A stretch of DNA of 41,121 nt from an uncultured Oscillospiraceae bacterium (GTDB taxonomy: Bacteria; Bacillota; Clostridia; Oscillospirales; Oscillospiraceae), in contig CANQTO010000019.1 in NCBI GenBank assembly GCA_947626785.1, forward strand, positions 1 through 41,121, written 5' to 3'. The number at the start of each line of letters is the position of its first letter. Within the stretch, counting starts at the first letter, position 1. The position numbers were made by a program, and so were the translations under genes. Positions 30,334-37,217 of the stretch are shown in pieces. The notes under the pieces were generated by a model. That model did no database searches. It was not told where the DNA came from and saw only the letters and a program-made list of their open reading frames with translations.

Positions 30334-30555
30334 ATGTGCCTTGCGGTACCCCTGAAACTGATCAAGATCGACGGGAAGAAGGCCCTGGGCGAGGCCCTGG
30401 GCATGACCCGGGAGATCCGGGTGGATTTCATCCCGGAGCCCAAGGTGGGAGACTATGTGATGGTCCACGCGGGCTTCGCCATCGAGCGCCTGTCCGAGAG
30501 CCAGGCGCTGGAGGACCTGGAGAGCTGGGAGGAGATGGCCGATGCCCTCCGCTGA
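30334..30555 (+). CDS. hypC: Hydrogenase maturation chaperone HypC
   Basis: A 73-residue HypC/HybG/HupF-family protein. The hallmark MCLAVPLKL start with C2, which carries the iron-cyanide-carbonyl unit between HypD and the hydrogenase large subunit, is present. GDYVMVHAGFAIERL is the conserved core, followed by an acidic C-terminal helix. GAGGTGA lies 6 bases before ATG 30334. It lies between hypF (11-base gap) and hypD (14-base overlap), so the two chaperone partners are translated together. Confidence 0.96.
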   Translation: MCLAVPLKLIKIDGKKALGEALGMTREIRVDFIPEPKVGDYVMVHAGFAIERLSESQALEDLESWEEMADALR

Positions 30556-31609
30556 AGAGCTCTTAAAGGCCATCCGGGAGCTGCCCCCAATGCCGGTGAA
30601 CCTGATGGAGGTCTGCGGGACCCACACCATGTCCATCGCCCGCTCCGGCATCAAGTCCCTGCTGCCGGAGAATGTGCGGCTCCTCAGCGGCCCCGGCTGC
30701 CCCGTCTGCGTGACGCCGGCAGAGGTCATCGACGCCATTCTGGACCTGGCTATGGAGAAGGAGATCACCGTCGCCACTTACGGAGATCTGCTCCGGGTCC
30801 CCGGCAGCCGGCCGGGGGACAGCCTCCAGCGCCGCCGGGCCCTGGGGGCCCGGGTGGAGATGGTCTACTCCCCGGTGGACGCGGTGGAGCTGGCCAGGCA
30901 GAGCCCGGAGCAGCAGATCGTCTTTCTGGGCGCCGGCTTCGAGACCACCGCGCCGGGCACCGCCGCGGCGGTGCTGACGGCGGCGGAGGAGGGGGTACGA
31001 AATTTCTCCCTCTTCTCCATGCTCAAGACCGTGGAGCCCGCCCTGCGGGCCCTGATCCGGCTGGAGGGCTTCAACGTCCAGGGCTTCCTCTGCCCCGGCC
31101 ATGTGGCCACCGTCATCGGCGCGGAGGCCTTCCGCTTCCTGCCGGAGGAATACGGCCTGCCGGCGGTGGTGGGCGGCTTTGAGGCAGAGGACATCCTTTT
31201 GGCGGTGTATCTGCTCTTAAAGCAGCTGGCCGAGGGCCAACCCCGGGTGCAGAACGCCTACCCACGGGCCGTAGCCCCGGCGGGCAATCCCCTGGCGAGA
31301 GCTATGATGGAGCACTGCCTGGAGCCCCGGGCCGATCTGTGGCGGGGCCTGGGCCGCATCGAAAACAGCGGCCTGAAGCTCCGGGAGGAGCTGAAGGACT
31401 TCGACGCGGAGCGGAAGTTCGGCGTACAGATCAAGCCCCCCGCCGCCCAGAGCCCCTGCCGCTGCGGCGAGGTGATCACCGGGCGGCTGAGCCCGAAGGG
31501 CTGCCCCCTCTTCGGCGGGCGCTGCACCCCAGAGGACCCCATGGGGCCCTGCATGGTCTCCTCGGAGGGGGCCTGCGCCGCGGCCTATAAATACGAGACG
31601 GTCGAATAG
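30542..31609 (+). CDS. hypD: Hydrogenase maturation factor HypD
   Basis: A 355-residue Fe-S scaffold for building the Fe(CN)2CO group. Conserved motifs are C25 in EVCGTHTMSIARSGI, C53 and C56 in SGPGCPVCVTP, FLGAGFETTAPGTA, GFLCPGHVATVIG and the C-terminal cysteines of CRCGEVITG, KGCPLFGGRCTPEDPMGPC and GACAAAY that bind the [4Fe-4S] cluster. The ATG lies 14 bases inside hypC; hypE follows after 9 bases. All key residues are intact. Confidence 0.96.
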   Translation: MPSAEELLKAIRELPPMPVNLMEVCGTHTMSIARSGIKSLLPENVRLLSGPGCPVCVTPAEVIDAILDLAMEKEITVATYGDLLRVPGSRPGDSLQRRRALGARVEMVYSPVDAVELARQSPEQQIVFLGAGFETTAPGTAAAVLTAAEEGVRNFSLFSMLKTVEPALRALIRLEGFNVQGFLCPGHVATVIGAEAFRFLPEEYGLPAVVGGFEAEDILLAVYLLLKQLAEGQPRVQNAYPRAVAPAGNPLARAMMEHCLEPRADLWRGLGRIENSGLKLREELKDFDAERKFGVQIKPPAAQSPCRCGEVITGRLSPKGCPLFGGRCTPEDPMGPCMVSSEGACAAAYKYETVE

Positions 31610-31618
31610 GAAACGCCT

Positions 31619-32617
31619 ATGGACGACATCATCACTTTGGATTACGGCAGCGGGGGGAAAAAGACCTCCCGGCTGATCGAAAACAGCATCCTGCCCCGGC
31701 TGAACAATCCCGCCCTGGGCGAGCTGGGGGACGGGGCCATCCTGCCGGGGGCGGAGCGGCTGGTCTTCTCTACCGACAGCTTTGTGGTCAGCCCCCTATT
31801 CTTCCCCGGCGGGGATATCGGGAAGCTGGCCGTCTGCGGCACGGTGAACGACATCGCCATGTGCGGCGGAGAGCCGCTGTACCTGAGCTGCGCCCTCATC
31901 ATGGAGGAGGGCCTGCCCATGGAGACCCTGGAACGGGTGCTGGACTCCCTCCGGGACGCCTGCCGGGCGGCGGGGGTCCAGGTGGTCACCGGCGACACCA
32001 AGGTGGTGGAGCGGGGCCGGGGGGACCAGCTCTATATCAACACCGCCGGCATCGGCCGGCTGAGGTTCCCCGGCCTGAGCCCCAAAAACATCCGGGAGGG
32101 GGACCGGGTACTGGTCTCCGGCAGCCTGGGGGACCACGGGGCCACCGTGATGCTGGCCCGCAGCGGTATGGCCCAGGGAGAGCTCCGGTCCGACTGCGCC
32201 CCCCTGCACAGGATGGCGGCGGCCCTCCTGGAGCGCTGCCCCGGCGTCCGGGTCCTGCGGGACCCCACCCGCGGCGGAGCGGCCACCACCCTCAACGAGT
32301 TTGTGGAGGGCGCGGAGCTGGGCATCGAGCTTGAGGAGGCGGCGGTCCCCGTCCGCCCGGCCGTCCACGCGGCCTGCGAGCTGCTGGGGCTGGACCCGCT
32401 GTACTGCGCAAACGAGGGCAAGCTCCTGGCGGTGGTCCCGCCCGAGGAGGCGGAGGCGGCGCTGGAGACCCTGCACAGCTTCCCGGAGGGGGCGGAGGCC
32501 GCCCTCATCGGCACCGTCACGGCCAAGAACCCGGGCAGGCTGGTCCTGCGGACCCGCCTGGGCGGGGGCCGGGTGCTCCAGAAGCTGGCCGGAGCCCAGC
32601 TGCCCAGAATTTGTTGA
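31619..32617 (+). CDS. hypE: Hydrogenase maturation factor HypE
   Basis: A 332-residue HypE of the PurM-like ATP-dependent dehydratase family. It turns the carbamoylated C-terminal Cys into thiocyanate. The N-terminal DYGSGGKKTSRLI nucleotide loop, GDIGKLAVCGTVNDIAMCG, VVTGDTKVVERG, DPTRGGAATTLNE and CANEGKLL are typical, and the chain ends in PRIC with the essential terminal Cys. AGGAAA lies before ATG 31619. It ends the hypF-C-D-E block; the hydrogenase structural genes follow after 108 bases with their own promoter-like region. Confidence 0.96.
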   Translation: MDDIITLDYGSGGKKTSRLIENSILPRLNNPALGELGDGAILPGAERLVFSTDSFVVSPLFFPGGDIGKLAVCGTVNDIAMCGGEPLYLSCALIMEEGLPMETLERVLDSLRDACRAAGVQVVTGDTKVVERGRGDQLYINTAGIGRLRFPGLSPKNIREGDRVLVSGSLGDHGATVMLARSGMAQGELRSDCAPLHRMAAALLERCPGVRVLRDPTRGGAATTLNEFVEGAELGIELEEAAVPVRPAVHAACELLGLDPLYCANEGKLLAVVPPEEAEAALETLHSFPEGAEAALIGTVTAKNPGRLVLRTRLGGGRVLQKLAGAQLPRIC

Positions 32618-32680
32618 TAAATATTTATTGTAGCTTGCGCACAGTAGATATTTGTTATAAAATGGTAGATAGTTTGTTAT
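32617..32680 (+). promoter_or_regulatory. Control region of the hydrogenase structural genes
   Basis: Contains the palindrome ATAAATATTTAT (32617-32628), the 11-mer TAGCTTGCGCA (32631-32641) shared with the hypF region, a weak promoter TTGCGC-17-TAAAAT (32635-32663), and a direct repeat GTAGATA(G)TTTGTTAT (32644-32658 and 32665-32680) with a period of 21-22 bases. The repeat covers the -10 and the start point, fitting a repressor or activator that binds as two units. Confidence 0.55.
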
Positions 32681-32725
32681 CCTGTCAGCAGCAGTCATTA
32701 TTCAGGACATCGAGAGGTGAAAGGA

Positions 32726-33124
32726 ATGCAGGAGTACAGAAAGATCCTAATCGAAAAAGACCAGGTCGTACCCATTGCAGAGAAGATGAAGAAAGAGGGC
32801 CGTTTCCTTGTGATGATCCACGGGTACATCGACAAGGACGGACAGATGGACGTGTCCTACGAGTACGCGGTGGACCCGGCGATCGAGTCCTACCACGTAG
32901 TGGGGCAGATGGAGCTGCCCTCCATCAGCGAGATCTACGACACCGCCGCCTCCTGGCCGGAGCGGGAGATCAACGAGCTGTTCGGCGTGCAGTTCGAGGG
33001 GCTGGATACATCCCAGCGCCTGTTCCTGCCGGAGGACATGCTGGAGACCCAAGGCCGGGGGCACATCATGGTCACCCCCCTGTCTGAACTGGTAGAGAAG
33101 AACAAGAAGGAGGCGCAGTCATGA
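32726..33124 (+). CDS. Group 4 hydrogenase NuoC-like (30 kDa) subunit, MbhK-like
   Basis: A 132-residue protein of the complex I 30-kDa subunit family. Family landmarks are FLVMIHGYIDKDGQMDVSYE, the signature SWPEREINELFGVQFEGL and RLFLPEDM. It forms part of the peripheral arm beside the large and small subunits. ATG 32726 has GAGAGGTG upstream; the GTG at 32717 lies inside this site. Its last 4 bases overlap the large-subunit gene (ATGA, 33121-33124). As in Ech/Mbh enzymes it is shorter than NuoC of complex I. First structural gene of the hydrogenase operon. Confidence 0.9.
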   Translation: MQEYRKILIEKDQVVPIAEKMKKEGRFLVMIHGYIDKDGQMDVSYEYAVDPAIESYHVVGQMELPSISEIYDTAASWPEREINELFGVQFEGLDTSQRLFLPEDMLETQGRGHIMVTPLSELVEKNKKEAQS

Positions 33125-34203
33125 GCTATATCGTGCCCATCGGCCCCTACCATCCCGCGTTGGAGGAGCCTATCCACGCCAAGCTCTACACCGAGGGCGA
33201 GGTCATCAAGGACGCGGAGGTCTTTGTGGGCTATAACCACCGGGGCATCGAGAAGCTGGCCACCGAGCGCAACGCCATCCAGACCCTGGTGCTGGTGGAG
33301 CGGGTCTGCGGCATCTGCTCCCACTCCCACGCGCTGACCTACGCCCTGGCCGTGGAGGCCATCAACGGCATCCAGGTCCCCAAGCGGGGCGAGTATATCC
33401 GGGTCATCACCGCGGAGCTGGAGCGGCTCCACTCCCACTTCCTCTGGCTGGGCATCGCCTGCCACATCATCGGCCACGACAGCATGTTCATGCACATCTG
33501 GGACGAGCGCGAGCTGGTGATGGACCTGCTGGAGGAGATGACCGGCAACCGGGTCAACTACGCCATGGTCACCATCGGCGGCTCCCGCCGGGATATCAGC
33601 GACGAGCTGCGCCGCAAGATCCTGGCCGCCTGCGACAAGCTGGAGGAGAAGCTCAAGCGCATCACCGAGATCGCCGTCACCGACAAGACCATCGCCCTGC
33701 GCACCAAGGGCGTGGGCGTCCTGACCACCGAGACCGCCCTGAAGATGGGCGCCATCGGCCCCCATGCCCGGGCCTCGGGCGTGGATGTGGACGTCCGGCG
33801 GGACGCCCCCTACTGCTCCTATGACGATTTTGAGTTCGCCGTGCCGGTGACCCCCAACGGCGACGTGTTCGACCGGGTGGTCATCCGGGCGCTGGAGAGC
33901 GCCGAGAGCATCAAGATCATCCGTCAGGCTCTGGACCTGCTGCCGGAGGGCCCCATCAACCTGGGCAACAAGCTGGTCAAGATCCAGGACGGCGTGGCCG
34001 TGGCCCGGCATGAGGCCCCCCGGGGCCAGCTGAGCTACATGGTGGTGGGCAACGGCTCCTTCAACAACCACCGCATCAGCGTCCACGTGCCCAGCTACAA
34101 GAATACCCCCACCATCCCGGCCATGCTGCGGAACAACACCGTGGCCGACGCGGGGCTGATCGTGGCCAGCATCGACCCCTGCTTCAGCTGCCTGGACCGC
34201 TGA
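33121..34203 (+). CDS. Group 4 [NiFe] hydrogenase large (catalytic) subunit, MbhL-like
   Basis: A 360-residue NuoD-like protein that keeps both nickel-binding pairs: C63 and C66 in ERVCGICSHSH (L1) and C354 and C357 in IDPCFSCLDR (L2). This marks a true hydrogenase rather than complex I. Features between are NHRGIEKLA near residue 40, RLHSHFLWLG and GGSRRDIS. The chain ends three residues after the last Cys, so there is no C-terminal peptide for a maturation protease to remove, as in EchE and CooH. It makes or uses H2 with electrons passed through the NuoB- and NuoI-like subunits. hypA follows after 3 bases. Confidence 0.95.
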   Translation: MSYIVPIGPYHPALEEPIHAKLYTEGEVIKDAEVFVGYNHRGIEKLATERNAIQTLVLVERVCGICSHSHALTYALAVEAINGIQVPKRGEYIRVITAELERLHSHFLWLGIACHIIGHDSMFMHIWDERELVMDLLEEMTGNRVNYAMVTIGGSRRDISDELRRKILAACDKLEEKLKRITEIAVTDKTIALRTKGVGVLTTETALKMGAIGPHARASGVDVDVRRDAPYCSYDDFEFAVPVTPNGDVFDRVVIRALESAESIKIIRQALDLLPEGPINLGNKLVKIQDGVAVARHEAPRGQLSYMVVGNGSFNNHRISVHVPSYKNTPTIPAMLRNNTVADAGLIVASIDPCFSCLDR

Positions 34204-34206
34204 GCC

Positions 34207-34548
34207 ATGCACGAGCTGGCGATCGCCCAGGGCATCATCCGCATCGTGGACGAGCAGGCCCGGGAGAAGGGCTTTCAAAGGGTGCAGGAGATCCGCCTGA
34301 AAATGGGGGAGTTCTCCGGCCTGGTGCCCGCCTGCCTGCGGGAGTTCTTCCCGGTGGCCGCCGCCGGAACGGCGGCGGAGGGGGCCGCGCTCGTGATCGA
34401 GACCCTGCCCGCCCGCTTCCGGTGCCTGGACTGCGGATACGAGGGCCCGGTGGACCGGAGCGGCGCCTGCTGTCCCGACTGCCGGTCCCCGGCTATCCGG
34501 ATGCTCTCCGGCAGGGAGTTCTATGTGGACAGCCTGAAAGTAGAATAG
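34207..34548 (+). CDS. hypA: Hydrogenase nickel-insertion protein HypA
   Basis: A 113-residue HypA. The nickel-binding N-terminus MHELAIAQGI (H2) is present, with a structural zinc site C73/C76 (CLDC) and C89/C92 (CPDC) and the usual EIRLKMGEFSGLVP. It delivers nickel to the large subunit encoded 3 bases upstream. hypB, its usual GTPase partner, is not in this window. A 126-base gap with a GC hairpin (CGGGGC/GCCCCG, 34631-34647) separates it from the Mrp-like genes. Confidence 0.95.
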   Translation: MHELAIAQGIIRIVDEQAREKGFQRVQEIRLKMGEFSGLVPACLREFFPVAAAGTAAEGAALVIETLPARFRCLDCGYEGPVDRSGACCPDCRSPAIRMLSGREFYVDSLKVE

Positions 34549-34674
34549 AGGCAACGAAAGTCAAGCCCAAGTCCGGCTTCCGCTGCCTAACGCAATACCC
34601 GCCTGACGGAAAACAAGCGCGGGCGGCGTCCGGGGCCCGGCGCCCCGCCGCCCCAAGAAAGGAGAGGTGTTCCC

Positions 34675-35196
34675 TTGCAAAAGACGAAACTTCCCGCTGT
34701 CATTTCCACCTTCGTCGTCTGCTATATCTTCTGGCTGCTGCTGACCTGGAGCTTTGCGGTACAGGAGCTGGCGGCCGGCGCGGTGGTGAGCCTCGCGGTG
34801 GCTCTGTTCTCGGCCCGGTTCTTCATCCATGAGAAGGCCTTCTGGCTCTTCAACCCGGCCAAGCTCCTCATGGCCCTGGCCTTCTGGCTGGGGACCTTCG
34901 TGGTGGAGATGGTCAAGGCCAACGTGGATGTGGCCCGGCGCTGCTTCGGCGGCTGCAAGGACGTCAACCCCGGCATCGTCAAGGTGCCGGTGGACCTGAA
35001 GTCCGACTACGGCCAGGCCGCTCTGGCCAACGCCATCACCCTCACCCCCGGCACCATCACCATGGACATCGCCGAGGAGGAGGGACAGACCTACTACTAC
35101 ATACACTGGATCGACGTGACCAAGCCCAGCGGCCAGGAGGCGGGCGACGCCATCAAGGGCCGGCTGGAGAAAGGCTTAAGGAGGGTATGGGAATGA
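34675..35196 (+). CDS. MrpE/MnhE-like membrane subunit (MbhA-like)
   Basis: A 173-residue MnhE-family protein. Two or three N-terminal membrane segments (about 8-50) and another near 65-80 are followed by a cytoplasmic part with VPVDLKSDYGQAALANAITLTPGTITMDI, the family core, and YIHWIDV. It is part of the ion-translocating arm shared by Mrp antiporters and Mbh hydrogenases. TTG 34675 is the start, with AAAGGAGAGGTG upstream; no ATG fits. The next gene overlaps by 4 bases. Confidence 0.9.
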   Translation: MQKTKLPAVISTFVVCYIFWLLLTWSFAVQELAAGAVVSLAVALFSARFFIHEKAFWLFNPAKLLMALAFWLGTFVVEMVKANVDVARRCFGGCKDVNPGIVKVPVDLKSDYGQAALANAITLTPGTITMDIAEEEGQTYYYIHWIDVTKPSGQEAGDAIKGRLEKGLRRVWE

Positions 35197-35477
35197 GCGA
35201 CCTGATGATCTTTGCCGTGCTGTTCGGCGTGCTGGCTCTGCTGAACCTGGTCCGGCTCATCAAGGGCCCCACGGCCGCGGACCGGATGGTAGCCGGGGAC
35301 GCGGCGGACATCTGCATCTGCTGCGCCATGGTCCTCTTCTCCCTCTACAGCGGCAGAGGCATTTATCTGGATATCGCCATCATCGGCGCGCTGCTGGGCA
35401 TCATCGACACGATGCTGGTAGCCAAGTACATGGACAAAGGGAGGTGGCTGAAGTATGCTGCTAAGGATCGTCATTGA
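35193..35477 (+). CDS. MrpF/MnhF-like membrane subunit (MbhB-like)
   Basis: A 94-residue protein with three membrane helices. The family signature VRLIKGPTAADRMVAGDA follows the first helix. ATG 35193 is chosen because AAGGAGGG ends 7 bases upstream and the ATG overlaps the stop of the previous gene (ATGA); ATG 35187 would be one base from the ribosome site. It overlaps the MrpG-like gene by 23 bases. Confidence 0.92.
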   Translation: MSDLMIFAVLFGVLALLNLVRLIKGPTAADRMVAGDAADICICCAMVLFSLYSGRGIYLDIAIIGALLGIIDTMLVAKYMDKGRWLKYAAKDRH

Positions 35478-35799
35478 CCTGCTCATCGCCTTCGGGCTGA
35501 TCTTCGCTGTGGCGGGCACCAAGGGCATCCTGAAAATGCCCGACACCTTCTGCCGGATGCAGGCAAGCACCTGCGTCAGCACCCTGGGCGTCCTGGGCGT
35601 GTGCCTGGGCGGCCTGCTCTATGCCATCTTCGTGATGGGCAGCGCCTCCGCCGCCGTCAAGGTGGCGCTGATCGGAGCGCTGATCTTCTTCACCAACCCT
35701 GTCGGCTCCCACGCCATCGCCAAGGGGGCCTATCAGGCCGGTATCCGCCCGGAGAAAAAGATGGAAATCGACGATTACGGGAGGGATTTCGATGAGTGA
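35455..35799 (+). CDS. MrpG/MnhG-like membrane subunit (MbhC-like)
   Basis: A 114-residue protein with three membrane helices. Typical features are GTKGILKMPDTFCRMQAST after helix 1 and FFTNPVGSHAIAKGAY after helix 3. GGAGGTGG lies before ATG 35455, inside the end of the MrpF-like gene. The next gene begins 8 bases before its stop. Together with the E- and F-like subunits it makes the small-subunit group of the Mrp module. Confidence 0.92.
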   Translation: MLLRIVIDLLIAFGLIFAVAGTKGILKMPDTFCRMQASTCVSTLGVLGVCLGGLLYAIFVMGSASAAVKVALIGALIFFTNPVGSHAIAKGAYQAGIRPEKKMEIDDYGRDFDE

Positions 35800-36046
35800 A
35801 CTGGTTGTGATCCTGAATGTCCTGGTGGTCGTGGGCATGGTGGTGTCCGCCATCCTGGCGGCCCACTTTGAGAAGCTCCTGTCGTCGGTCATCGCCCTAA
35901 GCGTGACGGGCCTGTTCGCCGCGGCGGAGTTCCTGCTGCTCCACGCCCCCGACGTGGCCATCTCCGAGGCCGCCGTGGGCGCGGCCCTGAGCCCGCTGAT
36001 CTTCATCGTCACCCTGAAAAAGATCAAGGGAGGGGACGGCAAATGA
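35792..36046 (+). CDS. MbhD-like subunit (MrpA C-terminal/DUF4040 type)
   Basis: An 84-residue protein with three helices. The middle AAEFLLLHAPDVAISEAAVGAAL is the hallmark of the MbhD/MrpA-C segment, with acidic residues in a membrane context thought to line the ion path. ATG 35792 lies within the MrpG-like gene; the stop overlaps the next gene by 4 bases. Confidence 0.9.
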   Translation: MSELVVILNVLVVVGMVVSAILAAHFEKLLSSVIALSVTGLFAAAEFLLLHAPDVAISEAAVGAALSPLIFIVTLKKIKGGDGK

Positions 36047-36405
36047 AGAAATTTCTGACTTGGTTCTCCCTGCTGGCCGTTCTGGCGGCCTGCGTCTACG
36101 CCGGCATCGCCATGGCGGCCATGCCCCGGACCTATGACGGCAGCCAGGCCACGGTCTCCGTGTACGAGCTGCAGCAGGACCCGTCCTCCTATGACGACAG
36201 CACCGCCGACGGCGCGGCGGCGGCCATCGTCCAGCAGAACCTGGAGAAGTCCCACGCGGTGAACGACGTGACCTCCATCGTCTTCGACTTCCGTGGTTAC
36301 GACACCATGGGCGAGGCCTTTATCCTGATCACCGCCGTGGCCGGCTCCACCGTGATCCTCTTTACCAAAAAAGCCAAGAAGGAGGAGGAGAAGACGGATG
36401 AATAA
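36043..36405 (+). CDS. MbhE-like membrane subunit
   Basis: A 120-residue protein with a membrane helix near 5-26, a periplasm-side loop (about 30-75, rich in Asp, Ser and Ala) and a second helix (about 90-108). AVNDVTSIVFDFRGYDTMGE is the conserved family motif. The C-terminus is a Lys/Glu tail. It overlaps its neighbours by 4 bases upstream and 8 downstream. Confidence 0.88.
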   Translation: MKKFLTWFSLLAVLAACVYAGIAMAAMPRTYDGSQATVSVYELQQDPSSYDDSTADGAAAAIVQQNLEKSHAVNDVTSIVFDFRGYDTMGEAFILITAVAGSTVILFTKKAKKEEEKTDE

Positions 36406-36856
36406 CAAGCCTGTGATCAAAGACGTGATCCAGCCCTGCGGCTGCGACGCGATCATGCCCCTGGCCCTGGTGTACAGCCTGTACATCGTGCTCCACGGGC
36501 ACCTGTCCCCCGGCGGCGGCTTCCAGGGCGGCGTCATCATGGCGGCCGTTGTGGTGCTGCTCTACTTCGGCCACGGCCAGCAGACCACCATGGAGGCTCT
36601 GAGCTTCAATCTGCTGCACCACGCCGAGGGCGCGGCCTCCACGGTCTATGTGGCCCTGGCTCTGCTGGGGGTGGCCGTGGGCGCCCAGTTCTGCCAGAAC
36701 GTCCTCTACACCTTTGGGAACGTGGGCGACCTTTACAGCTCCGGCACCATCTTCTGGATGAACCTGACGGTCGGCGTGAAGGTCATAACCGGCATCGGCT
36801 CCATTTCCCTGTTGATGATCGGCGTCTTTGCCGGAAAAGACGCCGGCGCGGAATGA
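36398..36856 (+). CDS. MrpB/MnhB-like membrane subunit (MbhF-like)
   Basis: A 152-residue protein with four helices. The MnhB signature is HGHLSPGGGFQGGVIMAA, with LSFNLLHHAEGAAS and GDLYSSGTIFWMNLTVGVKV following. It is part of the Mrp-like ion-transport arm. Starts 8 bases before the previous stop; the next gene follows after 10 bases. Confidence 0.92.
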   Translation: MNNKPVIKDVIQPCGCDAIMPLALVYSLYIVLHGHLSPGGGFQGGVIMAAVVVLLYFGHGQQTTMEALSFNLLHHAEGAASTVYVALALLGVAVGAQFCQNVLYTFGNVGDLYSSGTIFWMNLTVGVKVITGIGSISLLMIGVFAGKDAGAE

Positions 36857-36866
36857 GGTGAAGACT

Positions 36867-37217
36867 ATGATCATGTTCAACTATATCGCGTCGTTTTTCC
36901 TCATCGTTCTGGGCTTCTACACCATCGTCACCAAGACCAACCTGGTCAAGACGGTGATCGGCCTGTCCATCGCGGATTACGGCGTCAATCTGCTGATCAT
37001 CAGCATCGGCTTCAATCCCGGCGGCACCGCCCCCATCTTTACCTGGGGCGAGCTGAACCCCGCCTCCTTCTTCGTCGATCCCATCCCTCAGGCCCTGACC
37101 CTGACCAGCATCGTCATCGGCGCCTGCGTCACGGCCATGTCCCTGTCCTTGGTGATGAAGCTGCGTGAGCAGTATGGCACCATCGACACCAGAGAGATAA
37201 GGAGGCTGAGAGGATGA
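36867..37217 (+). CDS. MrpC/NuoK-like membrane subunit (MbhG-like)
   Basis: A 116-residue protein with three helices of NuoK type: YIASFFLIVLGFYTIVTKTN, VIGLSIADYGVNLLIIS and ALTLTSIVIGACVTAMSLSL. ATG 36867 is preceded by GAGGTGAAG; the longer frame from 36828 would overlap the previous gene. It overlaps the MrpD-like gene by 4 bases. Confidence 0.92.
   Translation: MIMFNYIASFFLIVLGFYTIVTKTNLVKTVIGLSIADYGVNLLIISIGFNPGGTAPIFTWGELNPASFFVDPIPQALTLTSIVIGACVTAMSLSLVMKLREQYGTIDTREIRRLRG

Noticed and set aside
33121-34203. NuoD of respiratory complex I
   Set aside because: Both CxxC nickel-binding pairs are present, and hyp genes lie on both sides.
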